Shown here piece by piece: positions 42,813 through 52,027 of a stretch of 64,000 nucleotides of DNA (within the stretch, counting starts at the first letter, position 1; each line of letters begins with the position of its first letter). The notes under the pieces were generated by a model. The model was not told the DNA's origin. It saw nothing but the letters and a program-made list of their open reading frames with translations, and searched no databases. Made by a program: the position numbers and the translations under genes. The stretch spans positions 62,001 through 126,000 of the forward strand of contig CAWJHV010000010.1 in assembly GCA_963842795.1 (NCBI GenBank), given 5' to 3'. The stretch comes from WHSW01 sp963842795. GTDB taxonomy: Bacteria > Actinomycetota > Thermoleophilia > Solirubrobacterales > 70-9.

Positions 42813-42839
42813 ATCGAACACCGCCGGCCGGCGTTCGAT
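42813..42839. promoter_or_regulatory. Inverted repeat upstream of WS/DGAT
   Basis: ATCGAAC and GTTCGAT (seven bases each, perfect) flank a 13-base GC core that itself contains GCCGGC. It lies 31 bases before the acyltransferase start, in the phoD-WS/DGAT divergent region. Possible operator; regulator unknown. Confidence 0.45.
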
Positions 42840-42870
42840 GTGGTCACGCCAGGCATGAGAGACTCGCGGC

Positions 42871-44337
42871 GTGCGGCAGCTGACGAGCGTCGACGCCCAA
42901 TTCCTGGCACTCGAGAACGCCCGCCAGAGCGGGCACGTGGGAGGCCTCGCGATCCTCGACCCGTCGACCGCGCCCGACGGGAAACTCGAGCTGCTCGACG
43001 TCTACGAGATGCTCACCGAGCGGCTGCCGCTGCTGCCGCCGATGCGCTGGCGGCTCGCCGAGGTGCCGTTCGGGCTCGACTACCCCTACTGGGTCGACGA
43101 CCCCGACTTCGACCTCGACTTTCACGTCCGCGAGCTGGCTCTGCCGGCGCCGGGTACCGACGAGAAGCTAGCCGAGCAGGTGGCCCGGATCTTCGCCCGC
43201 CCGCTCGACCGCGCCCGTCCGCTCTGGGAGCTGTACCTGATCCACGGGCTCGAGGGCGGCCTGGTGGCGATGCTCACCAAGATCCATCACGCGGCGATCG
43301 ACGGGCTGTCGGGTGCCGAGATCATGGGCGTCCTGTTCGACATGCAGCCGGCCGGCCGCGAGCTGCCGGACGCCGCGTCGCGGGGCGGCGATCGCCAGCC
43401 CGGCGAGCTCGAGATGCTCGCTCGTGGAGTGCTCGGGCTGCCCCGCTACCCGCTGCGGGCGCTGCGCTCGCTGCCGGGGGCGCTGCCGAATCTCGACGAG
43501 ACCGCGTTCGGCGGGCTTCCCGGGACCGAGGCGCTGGCCCGCACCTCCGAGCGCATGCGACGCGCCGTTCGCGGCCAGCGCGAGGGCGGGGAGCTCGAGC
43601 GCACCGGCTACCGGCCGCCGCGGACCTCGTTCAACGGCCGCATCTCACCCCACCGCCGCTTCGTCTTCGGACAGCTCTCGCTCGACGAGGTCAAGGAGGT
43701 CAAGAACCACTACGGCTGCACGGTCAACGACGTCGTGGTCGCGATCTGCACCGGCGCCGTGCGCCGCTGGCTGGTCTCGCACGGTGAGCTCCCGGCCGAC
43801 CCCCTGGTGGCCCAGATTCCCGTCTCGGTGCGCAGTGAGAATCAGCAGGGGACCTACGGCAACCGGATCATGCTGATGAGCGCGCCCGTGTTCACCAACG
43901 TCGCCGATCCGATCGAGCGCCTGCGGATGACCCAGGAGGCGCTCTCGTCGATGAAGAAGCGCCACCGGGCGATGCCGGCCGAGCTGCTCCAGGACGCCAA
44001 CCACTTCATCCCCCCGGCTGTGTTCGCGCGGGCGGCGCGGGCGACCTTGACCCTCAACTCGTCGAGCCGGGGGCGCCCGAATTGGAACCTCGTGATCTCC
44101 AACGTTCCCGGGCCGCAGTTCCCGCTCTACTGCGCGGGCGCCGAGCTGGTCGCCAATTACCCGGTCTCGGTGATCACCGACGGCATGGGCCTGAACATGA
44201 CCGTGATGAGCTACCGCGGGCACATGGACTTCGGGATCGTCACCGATCGCGACCAGATGCCCGACGCCTGGCGGCTGATCGACTGGCTCGGCGAGGCGCT
44301 CAGCGAGCTGCGCGAGGGTATGAAGGATCGTCCCTGA
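42871..44337 (+). CDS. WS/DGAT acyltransferase (wax ester/triacylglycerol synthase)
   Basis: Membrane-associated O-acyltransferase of 488 residues from GTG. The catalytic HHxxxDG is HHAAIDG at 139-145; N-terminal LTSVDAQFLALE and GHVGGLAILDP, plus NDVVVAICTGAVR and SNVPGPQFPLYCAGA in the second half, are typical. It esterifies fatty acyl-CoA to diacylglycerol or alcohols, giving storage lipid. Its 3' end overlaps the convergent cupin gene by 38 bases. Confidence 0.92.
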   Translation: MRQLTSVDAQFLALENARQSGHVGGLAILDPSTAPDGKLELLDVYEMLTERLPLLPPMRWRLAEVPFGLDYPYWVDDPDFDLDFHVRELALPAPGTDEKLAEQVARIFARPLDRARPLWELYLIHGLEGGLVAMLTKIHHAAIDGLSGAEIMGVLFDMQPAGRELPDAASRGGDRQPGELEMLARGVLGLPRYPLRALRSLPGALPNLDETAFGGLPGTEALARTSERMRRAVRGQREGGELERTGYRPPRTSFNGRISPHRRFVFGQLSLDEVKEVKNHYGCTVNDVVVAICTGAVRRWLVSHGELPADPLVAQIPVSVRSENQQGTYGNRIMLMSAPVFTNVADPIERLRMTQEALSSMKKRHRAMPAELLQDANHFIPPAVFARAARATLTLNSSSRGRPNWNLVISNVPGPQFPLYCAGAELVANYPVSVITDGMGLNMTVMSYRGHMDFGIVTDRDQMPDAWRLIDWLGEALSELREGMKDRP

Positions 44338-44950
44338 TCGAATCGAGGTCGGCGTCGTCTGACGCCCACTCGATCACCTCGGGGTTGGCCTCCGCGGCCT
44401 TGCGCATGTGCTCGAGCGCCTGCTCCGGATGCCCGCCGAGCGCGTTGTAACAGGCGAGCTGGTAGTGAAGGGTCGGGTGCTCGGCATGGTCTGTGAGCCC
44501 CTCGGAGGCGATCGCGATCGCCTCCTCGTAGTCGCCGCGGTCGTAGGCCGGCTGGGCCGCGTACCAGTACTCGAAAGGCGATACAGGCAAGGCGGCGCCG
44601 GGCGGGCCGCCCATCACCAGCACCGTCGTCTCGTCCTCGGTCGCGGTCGCCTCCCGCCTCGTTTCCACCGGTACGAGGATCATGGTTCCGGCGGGCGCCT
44701 CGACCCGCTTGCCGGCGATCTCGAACTCCGCCGCGCCGGCGGCGACGTAGTAGAGCTCCTCCTCGCGGCCGGCGCCCGGGCTGGTCTCGTCGTGCGGTTC
44801 GATCACGTGCTCGCCCGCCTTCGCGGCCGTGTAGGCGTTGACGCCGAAGCCGGTGACGCCGAGGGTGCGTCGGATCGGGCGCCACAGGGTGCCGGCGACC
44901 GCGACGCGGTCGAGCTCGTCGATATGGGCGGCTTGGAAGGCGCTGCTCAC
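44300..44950 (-). CDS. Cupin-TPR protein
   Basis: 216 residues from GTG. An N-terminal cupin barrel (about 35-110; HVIEPHDETSPGAGREEELY and VEAPAGTMILVPV) is followed by TPR-like helices (125-200; YEEAIAIASEGLTDHAEHPT, then LHYQLACYNALGGHPEQALE). The second cupin motif is weakly conserved, so metal binding is uncertain. CAGAAT nine bases upstream could be a -10. Function unknown; similar fused proteins occur in actinobacteria. Confidence 0.75.
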   Translation of the reverse strand: MSSAFQAAHIDELDRVAVAGTLWRPIRRTLGVTGFGVNAYTAAKAGEHVIEPHDETSPGAGREEELYYVAAGAAEFEIAGKRVEAPAGTMILVPVETRREATATEDETTVLVMGGPPGAALPVSPFEYWYAAQPAYDRGDYEEAIAIASEGLTDHAEHPTLHYQLACYNALGGHPEQALEHMRKAAEANPEVIEWASDDADLDSIRDDPSYPRAAR

Positions 44951-45031
44951 GATCGACCGATTCTGGCGAGTCCCGGCCTCGAGCGGAGTCTCGCGCCGAC
45001 CTCGCCTCGGCAGAGCCGCGGGGCGGCGGGT

Positions 45032-47029
45032 CTAGTCGCTCGAATCGAGGGGCCAATCGCGACGCATCGATTGCCCGTGCAGGGATTGGGCAACCGTGCG
45101 CATCGCGAGCACGCTGGCCGCGGTCAGGCCTGAGAACCCCAAGATCCAGAGCGCTGTGCGGATGTCCGTGTCCGTCGTCATCGAGCCGGCGATGAGCACG
45201 GCACCGCTGGTCAAAGCCCCGAGGCCACTCGCGGCCGCCAGGAGCACCCGATCGAGCCACCCCTCGACGACGAGGCGGTCGCCGCCGGCGTAGCGCTCGG
45301 ACCGGAGGACCAGCCGGCCGCTGCGCAGCTGACCCGCCAGCGTCTCGGCGTGCTCGGGCAGGGTGCGAAGCGCCGGAAGCACGCGCACGAGCTCGCGGCG
45401 CAGGAGCTCCTGAGGCGTTCCGATGTCGGCGAGGCCCTCGCTGGCGACGAGCTCCGAGGCCTCGGCGGGAAGGCTGAACTCGGGATCGATCAGCTTCAGG
45501 GTGCCCTCGAGTGTCAGCAGGCTCCGGGAGAGCAGCAGCATCGTGCTCGGCGGGCGCAGCCCGTGGCGCTCCATCACGTCGAGCACCCCACCGAGGACAG
45601 CCGGGCTGAAGCCGACCCCCTGCGCCTCTCCGAGCAGCAGCGCCATGTCGCGCTCGAGCACGCGCATGTCGGTGAGATCGTCGCCGACCAGGTGCCGAAC
45701 CGCCCGCGCGATGAGCGACGCGTCGCGCATCGAGAAGCCCATCGCGATGCCCTGCAGGGCCTCGAGCGTCACCGGATCGAGCCGGCCCACCGAGCCGAAG
45801 TCGAGGAGCCAGAGCGTGCCGTCGGCGTCGAGAAGGATGTTGCCCGGATGCGGGTCGGCGTGGTAGTAGCCGTCCTGCAGGATCTGGCCGAGGAACGAGG
45901 CGAGCAGCCGCCTGGCGAGCTCGCGTCGTGTCACCGGTACCTCGTTCACCGCCCCGGCATCCGTCAGCGGCCGGCCATGCACCTCGTCCATCACCAGCAC
46001 GCGCCGCGTGGTCAGCGCGCCATGCACGGCGGGGACGGCGACCCCGAGATCCCCCTCTCGGTTGGCGCGCAGGCGGGTGCCGGCCAGCGCCTCGCGCTGG
46101 TAGTCGAGCTCCGCCTCGATGCTGCGAATGAGCTCCTCGGCGAGCCGCTGCGCACCGACGCGGCGAGCGGCCTCCACGCGGCGCTCGAGCGTCCGGGCCA
46201 CGAGTGTCAGGACCGACCCGTCGCGGCGAACCAGCTCGTCCATCCCGGGCCTCTGGACCTTGACGACGACCGGGTGCCCATCGCGCAGCGTCGCCCTGTG
46301 CGTCTGGCCCACCGAGGCGGCGGCCAGCGGCTCGAACTCGAACTCCTGAAAAGCCTGCGAGACCGGTTCGCCCAGGTCGCCCTCGAGCACCGCCTCGAGC
46401 TGTTCCGGGGGGATGCGCTCGACGTCGGCGTGGAGCCGCGAGAACTCGTCGGTGATCGTGCTCGGAAGCAGGTCGGTGCGCGTTGCGGCGATCTGCCCGA
46501 ACTTCACGAACATGCCGCCGGAGCGTTCCAGGACCACCCGCAGCCGCCGCGCCAGGTCCGGGGAGTCGAGCGCCGCCGCCGAGCGATAACGGACGTGGAG
46601 GAGGTTCTCTTCACGGGCGTTGCTCGCGAGCTGGCGGAAACGGCCGAGGGGCGCTACCGCACCGCGGACCGCGCGAATCGGGTGGCGCCACCGGCGGCGA
46701 CGCCCGCGGTCGGGAGCCCGGCGCGCGACCAGGTCGAGGATGATCGCGACGGGCAACGTCGCGAGCACGCCGAAGAAGATCACGAGCGGGATCACGATCG
46801 CCGCGCTGTCGTCTTCGGGGCGGAGCGTGGCCGCCGTCGCGGCCGCACCGAACAGCCACCCGATCGAAGCCGCGAGGATGCTGCGCCACCGCCCGATCCG
46901 GATTCCGAGCACCCTGCCGCTCACCCAGCCGATCGCGGCCACCCAGAACGGCAGGAGGAGCAGGGCGAGGCCGCTGAGCTGTATCGAGATGGCTGCCACG
47001 GGTGAGGGCGAGATCCGGAGGCTCGGCAA
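45032..47029 (-). CDS. ABC1/UbiB-family atypical kinase
   Basis: Membrane protein of 665 residues, from a TTG at 47029; GTG 46999 is another option. An N-terminal pair of hydrophobic helices (10-40, 45-85) precedes the kinase-like domain with ASVGQTHRATL (Ala-rich nucleotide loop), VVKVQRPG (Lys), YHADPHPGNILLD (catalytic) and LLDFGSVGRLD. C-terminal helices near 590-640 anchor it in the membrane. UbiB/COQ8 members support quinone or lipid pathways; the exact role here is unknown. Confidence 0.85.
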   Translation of the reverse strand: MPSLRISPSPVAAISIQLSGLALLLLPFWVAAIGWVSGRVLGIRIGRWRSILAASIGWLFGAAATAATLRPEDDSAAIVIPLVIFFGVLATLPVAIILDLVARRAPDRGRRRRWRHPIRAVRGAVAPLGRFRQLASNAREENLLHVRYRSAAALDSPDLARRLRVVLERSGGMFVKFGQIAATRTDLLPSTITDEFSRLHADVERIPPEQLEAVLEGDLGEPVSQAFQEFEFEPLAAASVGQTHRATLRDGHPVVVKVQRPGMDELVRRDGSVLTLVARTLERRVEAARRVGAQRLAEELIRSIEAELDYQREALAGTRLRANREGDLGVAVPAVHGALTTRRVLVMDEVHGRPLTDAGAVNEVPVTRRELARRLLASFLGQILQDGYYHADPHPGNILLDADGTLWLLDFGSVGRLDPVTLEALQGIAMGFSMRDASLIARAVRHLVGDDLTDMRVLERDMALLLGEAQGVGFSPAVLGGVLDVMERHGLRPPSTMLLLSRSLLTLEGTLKLIDPEFSLPAEASELVASEGLADIGTPQELLRRELVRVLPALRTLPEHAETLAGQLRSGRLVLRSERYAGGDRLVVEGWLDRVLLAAASGLGALTSGAVLIAGSMTTDTDIRTALWILGFSGLTAASVLAMRTVAQSLHGQSMRRDWPLDSSD

Positions 47030-47076
47030 GACACTAAGGAGTGCATCGGCGGCCCTGGCCCCGCAGAGCCCTCGAC

Positions 47077-47149
<73 letters not shown>

Positions 47150-47223
47150 CGGCGCCTTAGCAGGCGCGATGAGCGATCGTAGCTGCGCTGTTCTGCGCCT
47201 ACGTCGCCGGCGCGAGTTTCGCC

Positions 47224-50034
47224 TCAGGGGACGTTGACGACCGTGTCGCCGGGGTCCGCGGTCGCCGTGTCGGCGTTGGCGCCACCGTCTCCGCGATCGC
47301 CACCGGCGCCGTCGACCAGATTCAGGGAGTCACGCCCGTCCTGGCCGAACAACCGGTCCAAGCCCGCATGGCCGATCAGCGTGTCGTCGCCGCCGCCGCC
47401 TGTCAGCGTGTCGCGGCCGCCGCCGCCGCGCAGCCGGTTGGCGATCGCGCCGGCATTCCCGGTGATCCGGTCGCCGCCCGAGCCGCCGACTACGTTCTCG
47501 ACCGAGGCCGGGACGGTGTCGCCCTCCCCGGCGAGTCCGTCGTTGGCGACCGTGTTCAGCGTCACCGTGAGCGGACCTGTGCGCGAGCCGTAGTCGACGA
47601 CATCCACGCCGGACTCACCGAGCATGCGGTCCGGCCCGTTGGCCCCCGCACCTTGCTCGAAGGTGTCGTTGTCGGTACCGCCGCTCTCGTAGTCGCCGTT
47701 CGTGCCGCCCGTGATCGAGTCATTGCCACCGAGCGCGCAGATCGTGTCAACGCCCGCGCCGGCGTCGATCACGTCGGTCTGCGCCGAACCGACGATGACA
47801 TCGCCACCCGCGGTGCCCGCGATCGGTCCCCCCGCGCTGATGATCGTGGCATCGAGTCCCCTGCACCTGGCGAGCAGCCACTCCAACCTGAAGGTGCCCG
47901 TGGTGCCACCGTTGCCGTCGACCGCGATCCTGTACGTCGTGCCCGCAACCACGTTCAGCGAGACCTGCGTCGCTCCGCTGCCGACTGACGTGAGCGCCCC
48001 AAGGCTGGTGCCGGTATAGACACCGATCCCGGGGACAAGGCCGCCCGCGACGTTTCCGAGTCGTATGACCGCGGGGCCGCTCTCGCTGGGGATCCAACGG
48101 AACCAGGCCGAGTTGTCGGCGGCCGCGCCGCCGTGGTAGTCGAGCTCTCCGGGCTCGCCGGTAGCGCGCACCGTGGTCGCCGATGTGATCCCCGCGAGCC
48201 CGTCCAAGCGGCGGGAGCTGCCGAAGTCATCGTTTGCCGGTGGGTCGATCGACCACTGCAGGCCGATGCTTCCGGTCGTAGCACCGAAGCCGTCGACGGC
48301 GATGCGATACGTCGTCCCGGCGACCACGGGAAAGGTGATCCTCGACTGATCGGATCCGTTGAACTGATCGTTCGCGGCACGTTGCGTCAGCCCGTTGATG
48401 GCCGTGCCGGTATAGGCCGCGATCACGGTGTCGAAGTTCGACTCGCGCGTGTTGAACACCGCCGAGCCCGTTTCCGGCGCCGTCCACGAGTACCAGACCG
48501 ACCTGTCCGGAACCGATCCGTGGAACGGCTCGCCGGGCTCACCGGTCGAACGCGCGCTGTTCGCGAAGTGGTGACCGGTGGCGCCGGTGATGACTGCGGG
48601 AGACGCGAAGTCGTCATTTGCCGGCGAGTTCTGCGCGTACTGGAGCGAGAACGACCCGTGCGCGGCACTGAACCCATCGACCGCGATTCGGTAGGTCGTT
48701 CCCGCCGCCGCGTTGAACGACACCTTCGACTGGCGAACGCCAGGGGCGGGGGTGTAGTCGTCGTTGGACGCGACGGAGGCCAGCGTGCCGAAGCTGCTGC
48801 CCGTGAAAACGTGCAGCGTGGTATCGAAGGCCGCATCGCGAGTGTTGAACGTGGTGGGACCGTTCTCGGGCGCCGTCCACGAGTACCAGACGGTGGTGTC
48901 GGGCACGCTGCCCGCGATCGCCGGCTCGCCCGTCTGTCCGGTCGCATCCGTGTTGCTGCCGAACACCGTTCCATCGGGACCGCCGATCCCCACGCCGGCG
49001 AAGTTGTCGTTCGCAGGACGGCCAACGAGGCCGTTGACGAAGGTTCGCAGCGCGCCCTGGTAGACCTCGCCGTAGATGCCCGGCTTGTTCGGCTGAGCGC
49101 AGCCGCTGCCCCAGCTGGTGTCGCCCACGAGCCGGACCTGCCCACCGGCGATGAACAGCGGCCCGCCGCTGTCGCCCTGACAGGTGTCCATGCCACCCGC
49201 AAGCGGGCCGGCGCCGAGCATGACGGCGCCGTGGAAGCTGGCGCCGTACTGGGCCGGGTCCGACATCGTCGCGTCGGACTGGATGGGCAGGTCGACCTGC
49301 CTCAGGTCGTTGGACGCGACCCCGCCCTGGGTCGTGTGACCGTGGCCGATCGCCGTCACCGTATTGCCCGGGTTGACCGGATCGATCGGTTCCGCGAGTC
49401 GTGCCCAAGGCTTTGTCGAGGCGGTGTTGAGACGAAGCAGCGCGACGTCGTTGTCGAAGGTCGACGGGTTCCAACTTGGGTGGAGGTGAATCGCCGTGAC
49501 CGACCGGATGTCGCCCGGCGCCTCGTCATCGAGCTGCCAGGCACCGATCACAAGCTTCAGGCTCGCCGCCGTCACGCCACCGTCGACGCAGTGCGCCGCG
49601 GTGAGCACCCAGACGGAGGAGACGAGCGTTCCGCCACAGAAGGCAAAGTTGTCGCTGGCGCGCTTGATCGAGGTGAAGAAGGGATAAGCGCCGGCCGGGG
49701 CCACCGTGCCGCCGACGATGTCCGGGCTCGGGCCCTCCGCCGGGTCGATCTCTTCGCCCTTCTCGGTCGTGGAGCGCGACGGGCGCGCCGCCTGATCGAC
49801 CTCGTTGCCCCGCTTCTCGGTGTCCGGGGTCGTGCGCAGAGCGCCCGAAGCGAAATCTTCCTGCGTTGCGCGGCTCTCGTCCGTGCCACGCTCGCCGCCG
49901 ACGGCCAGGCTGCTCGCAGACGTGCCGATCAGGAAAAGGCTCGCCAGCGACACGGCCGTTACGCGGCGCCACCGGGGTCGCACGGCAGGAGCTTCAGACG
50001 ATCCAACAGCTTCGGTCGTAGCGCGTTCCAGCAC
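47224..50034 (-). CDS. Secreted trypsin-like protease with repeat domains and RTX-like tail
   Basis: Large exported protein of 936 residues from GTG. Signal peptide about 20-45, then an acidic prodomain. The S1 domain (about 110-330) has the triad in LTAAHCVDG, FDNDVALLRL and CQGDSGGPLF. Three repeats of about 130 residues follow (PANDxF start, PDxxVWYSWTAPExG, YRIAVDGF), pre-peptidase-C-terminal-like. The C-terminus carries hemolysin-type calcium-binding nonapeptide repeats (GGDVIVGSAQTD; GGGGRDTLTGGGGDDTLIGH). GGAGGGG precedes the start. Confidence 0.9.
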   Translation of the reverse strand: MLERATTEAVGSSEAPAVRPRWRRVTAVSLASLFLIGTSASSLAVGGERGTDESRATQEDFASGALRTTPDTEKRGNEVDQAARPSRSTTEKGEEIDPAEGPSPDIVGGTVAPAGAYPFFTSIKRASDNFAFCGGTLVSSVWVLTAAHCVDGGVTAASLKLVIGAWQLDDEAPGDIRSVTAIHLHPSWNPSTFDNDVALLRLNTASTKPWARLAEPIDPVNPGNTVTAIGHGHTTQGGVASNDLRQVDLPIQSDATMSDPAQYGASFHGAVMLGAGPLAGGMDTCQGDSGGPLFIAGGQVRLVGDTSWGSGCAQPNKPGIYGEVYQGALRTFVNGLVGRPANDNFAGVGIGGPDGTVFGSNTDATGQTGEPAIAGSVPDTTVWYSWTAPENGPTTFNTRDAAFDTTLHVFTGSSFGTLASVASNDDYTPAPGVRQSKVSFNAAAGTTYRIAVDGFSAAHGSFSLQYAQNSPANDDFASPAVITGATGHHFANSARSTGEPGEPFHGSVPDRSVWYSWTAPETGSAVFNTRESNFDTVIAAYTGTAINGLTQRAANDQFNGSDQSRITFPVVAGTTYRIAVDGFGATTGSIGLQWSIDPPANDDFGSSRRLDGLAGITSATTVRATGEPGELDYHGGAAADNSAWFRWIPSESGPAVIRLGNVAGGLVPGIGVYTGTSLGALTSVGSGATQVSLNVVAGTTYRIAVDGNGGTTGTFRLEWLLARCRGLDATIISAGGPIAGTAGGDVIVGSAQTDVIDAGAGVDTICALGGNDSITGGTNGDYESGGTDNDTFEQGAGANGPDRMLGESGVDVVDYGSRTGPLTVTLNTVANDGLAGEGDTVPASVENVVGGSGGDRITGNAGAIANRLRGGGGRDTLTGGGGDDTLIGHAGLDRLFGQDGRDSLNLVDGAGGDRGDGGANADTATADPGDTVVNVP

Positions 50035-50153
50035 TTCCCCTCCAACGATCGTAGGAACCGCGCGACGCGCGATCTCGCGGCGAACGTACCACAGGGCTTT
50101 GCCGTGTCACCGCATTTGCTTGGGCTTGCACTCGCGAGATACTGCTCGACGCG

Positions 50154-50558
50154 ATGGCGCAAGAGAACATCGAGGTCGTGCGCCGCGGATACGAGGAGTT
50201 CGCCGCCGGCCGCCTCGTCGAGTACTTCGAAAGCGTCGCGATCCCCGAGTTCGAGCTCGACATGTCGCGCTGGGGGCCCGTCGCCTACACCTATCGCGGC
50301 CGCGACGGATTTCGCAGCTTCCTGCAGGTCCTCGATCGGCTCTGGGAGCGCTTCGAGCTCGAGCCGGTGCGTTTCATCGCCGCGGACGATCGGGTCGTCG
50401 TCCTCGTCGACGTGCAAGCCCGCGGCCGGGAGAGCGGGGCCGACGTAACCGCTCGATACGCGAACGTGTGGACCTTCCGGGACGGGAAGGTGATCCGGGC
50501 CGCGTGGTTCGAGGATCTGGACGAAGCCCTCGGGGCGGCCGAGGTCAGCGAGTCGTGA
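50154..50558 (+). CDS. NTF2/SnoaL-like protein
   Basis: Cone-shaped small protein of 134 residues beginning MAQENIEVVRRGYEEFAAG, with YRGRDGFRSFLQVL and VWTFRDGKVIRAAWFEDLDEAL. These features define a large actinobacterial NTF2-like group; the cavity may bind or isomerise a small ligand, but function is unknown. TACTGC eight bases upstream is a possible -10. It is followed 40 bases later by an SRPBCC gene and serves as an intact reference for the deleted copy at 27487-27717. Confidence 0.83.
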   Translation: MAQENIEVVRRGYEEFAAGRLVEYFESVAIPEFELDMSRWGPVAYTYRGRDGFRSFLQVLDRLWERFELEPVRFIAADDRVVVLVDVQARGRESGADVTARYANVWTFRDGKVIRAAWFEDLDEALGAAEVSES

Positions 50559-50598
50559 CCTGGGAGGATCGAACGGACCCACGGAACGGAGAGTCGCT

Positions 50599-51051
50599 GT
50601 GACCGTTCGCATCGAGGAATCGATCGAGATCGCCCGGCCGCCGGCCGCCGTCTGGGACGCGATCGCCGACTACGCGTTCGACCTGCAATGGCGCCAGGGC
50701 CTGCTCGAGATGACCCCGGACCCGCCCGGCGGGCCCGAGCTCGGGACCAAGGTCCACGAGGTCATCAAGTCGTCCGGCCGCGAGTACGTCGCCGACACGT
50801 CGGTGACCGAGCTCGACCCGGGAGTCTCGTACAGCTTCGCCGGCGAGGGGACGATCGGAGGCCTCGCCGGGGGCCGGACGGTGGTCCCGGCGACGGCCGG
50901 TGACGGGGCGCTGTTCACCTACCGGATCGAGCTCGAGCCCAGGGGCGGGATGCGCCTGCTGCGGCCCGTCCTCGGCCCGATCGTGCGCTCAGGGCTGAAG
51001 AAGGACCTGCAGACGCTGAAGGCGGCGCTGGAGGGCGACGCCGCCGGCTGA
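50599..51051 (+). CDS. SRPBCC (polyketide cyclase/START-like) protein
   Basis: 150 residues from GTG, with AACGGAGAG ahead of it. Begins VRIEESIEIARPPAAVWDAI, the first strand and helix of the Bet v1-like fold, then GTKVHEVIKSSGREYVADTS, and ends with the long C-terminal helix IVRSGLKKDLQTLKAALEG. Such proteins bind hydrophobic ligands. It probably shares a transcript with the NTF2-like gene. Confidence 0.83.
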   Translation: MTVRIEESIEIARPPAAVWDAIADYAFDLQWRQGLLEMTPDPPGGPELGTKVHEVIKSSGREYVADTSVTELDPGVSYSFAGEGTIGGLAGGRTVVPATAGDGALFTYRIELEPRGGMRLLRPVLGPIVRSGLKKDLQTLKAALEGDAAG

Positions 51052-51062
51052 CCCGCGGCCCG

Positions 51063-51260
51063 TTACGGCGCCGCGCGCCATTTGGCGCGCGAGTACTGGC
51101 TGCGCCACTCCTTGAAATTGGCGAGACCCTCGAACCGCTCGCCCGATTGCGGGAACTCGAGCACCGCGTCGTCGTCGTAGAGCGCGTGGCTTGCCTCCAC
51201 GTCCTTGCCGGTCTGCTCCCAGAACCGCTGGATCTCCGCCCGCCGCTCGGCCTCGTTCAT
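51063..51260 (-). pseudogene. NTF2/SnoaL-like remnant
   Basis: Only 65 residues. The start (MNEAERRAEIQRFWEQTGKD, then ALYDDDAVLEFPQSGERFEG) is a normal first half of an NTF2-like domain, then the frame passes at residue 56 straight into RAKWRAAP, which looks like the usual C-terminal end. Some 60 or more residues of the second half appear to be missing. The frame is still open. Convergent with the SRPBCC gene. Confidence 0.6.
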
Positions 51261-51326
51261 CTGCTCATCTTCGCCGAAGTACTCAGCCCGCCGCTCTTCG
51301 CATCCGGGCGCTGCGCCGGCCCGGGC

Positions 51327-51986
51327 TCAGTCGGGCTGCGGAACGATCCGGATGTAGGGCTTCGGGCTGTCCCAGCCGTCGGGGTACTTCTCGCGGGCCT
51401 CGTCGTCGGAGACCGAGCCGGCGATGATCACGTCGTCGCCCTTCTGCCAGTTCACCGGCGTCGCCACCTTGTGCTTCGCGGTCAGCTGCAGGGAGTCGAT
51501 CACGCGGAGCACCTCGTCGAAGTTGCGGCCGGTGGTCATCGGATAGACGAGGATCAACTTGATCTTCTTGTCCGGGCCGATGACGAAGACGTTGCGGACG
51601 GTCTGGTTGTCGGCCGGAGTCCGGTCGCCGGGGTCGCCCGAGACGTCGGCGGGCAGCATGCCGTAGGCCTTCGAGACCTCGTAGTCGGGGTCGGCGATGA
51701 TCGGGTAGTTCGGCGCCGTGCCCTGGGTCTCGGCGATGTCCTTTGCCCACTTCTCGTGGTCGCCGGCCTGGTCGACGGAGAGGCCGATGATCTTCACGCC
51801 GCGGGCGTCGAACTCGGGCTTCGCGTTGGCCATGTAGCCGAGCTCGGTGGTGCAGACCGGGGTGAAGTCCTTGGGATGGGAGAAGAGCACGGCCCAGGAG
51901 TCGCCGATCCAGTCGTGGAACCTGATCGGGCCTTCGGTCGTCTGGGCCTCGAAGTCGGGGGCGGTGTCGCCAAGTTGCAGAGCCAT
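51327..51986 (-). CDS. 1-Cys peroxiredoxin (Prx6-type)
   Basis: Thiol peroxidase of 219 residues from ATG 51986, chosen because AGGAGG stands six bases upstream; an in-frame upstream ATG at 52013 has no ribosome site. Peroxidatic Cys45 in FTPVCTTEL; the C-terminal domain (about 140-215; GDDVIIAGSVSDDEAREKYP) is that of the Prx6 group. The resolving cysteine is absent. It removes H2O2 or organic peroxides. Lies downstream of hutI on the same strand, 41 bases apart. Confidence 0.93.
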   Translation of the reverse strand: MALQLGDTAPDFEAQTTEGPIRFHDWIGDSWAVLFSHPKDFTPVCTTELGYMANAKPEFDARGVKIIGLSVDQAGDHEKWAKDIAETQGTAPNYPIIADPDYEVSKAYGMLPADVSGDPGDRTPADNQTVRNVFVIGPDKKIKLILVYPMTTGRNFDEVLRVIDSLQLTAKHKVATPVNWQKGDDVIIAGSVSDDEAREKYPDGWDSPKPYIRIVPQPD

Positions 51987-52027
51987 TTTTCCTCCTGAAT
52001 GCGGGTTGGACAACTAGCGTATCCGGC

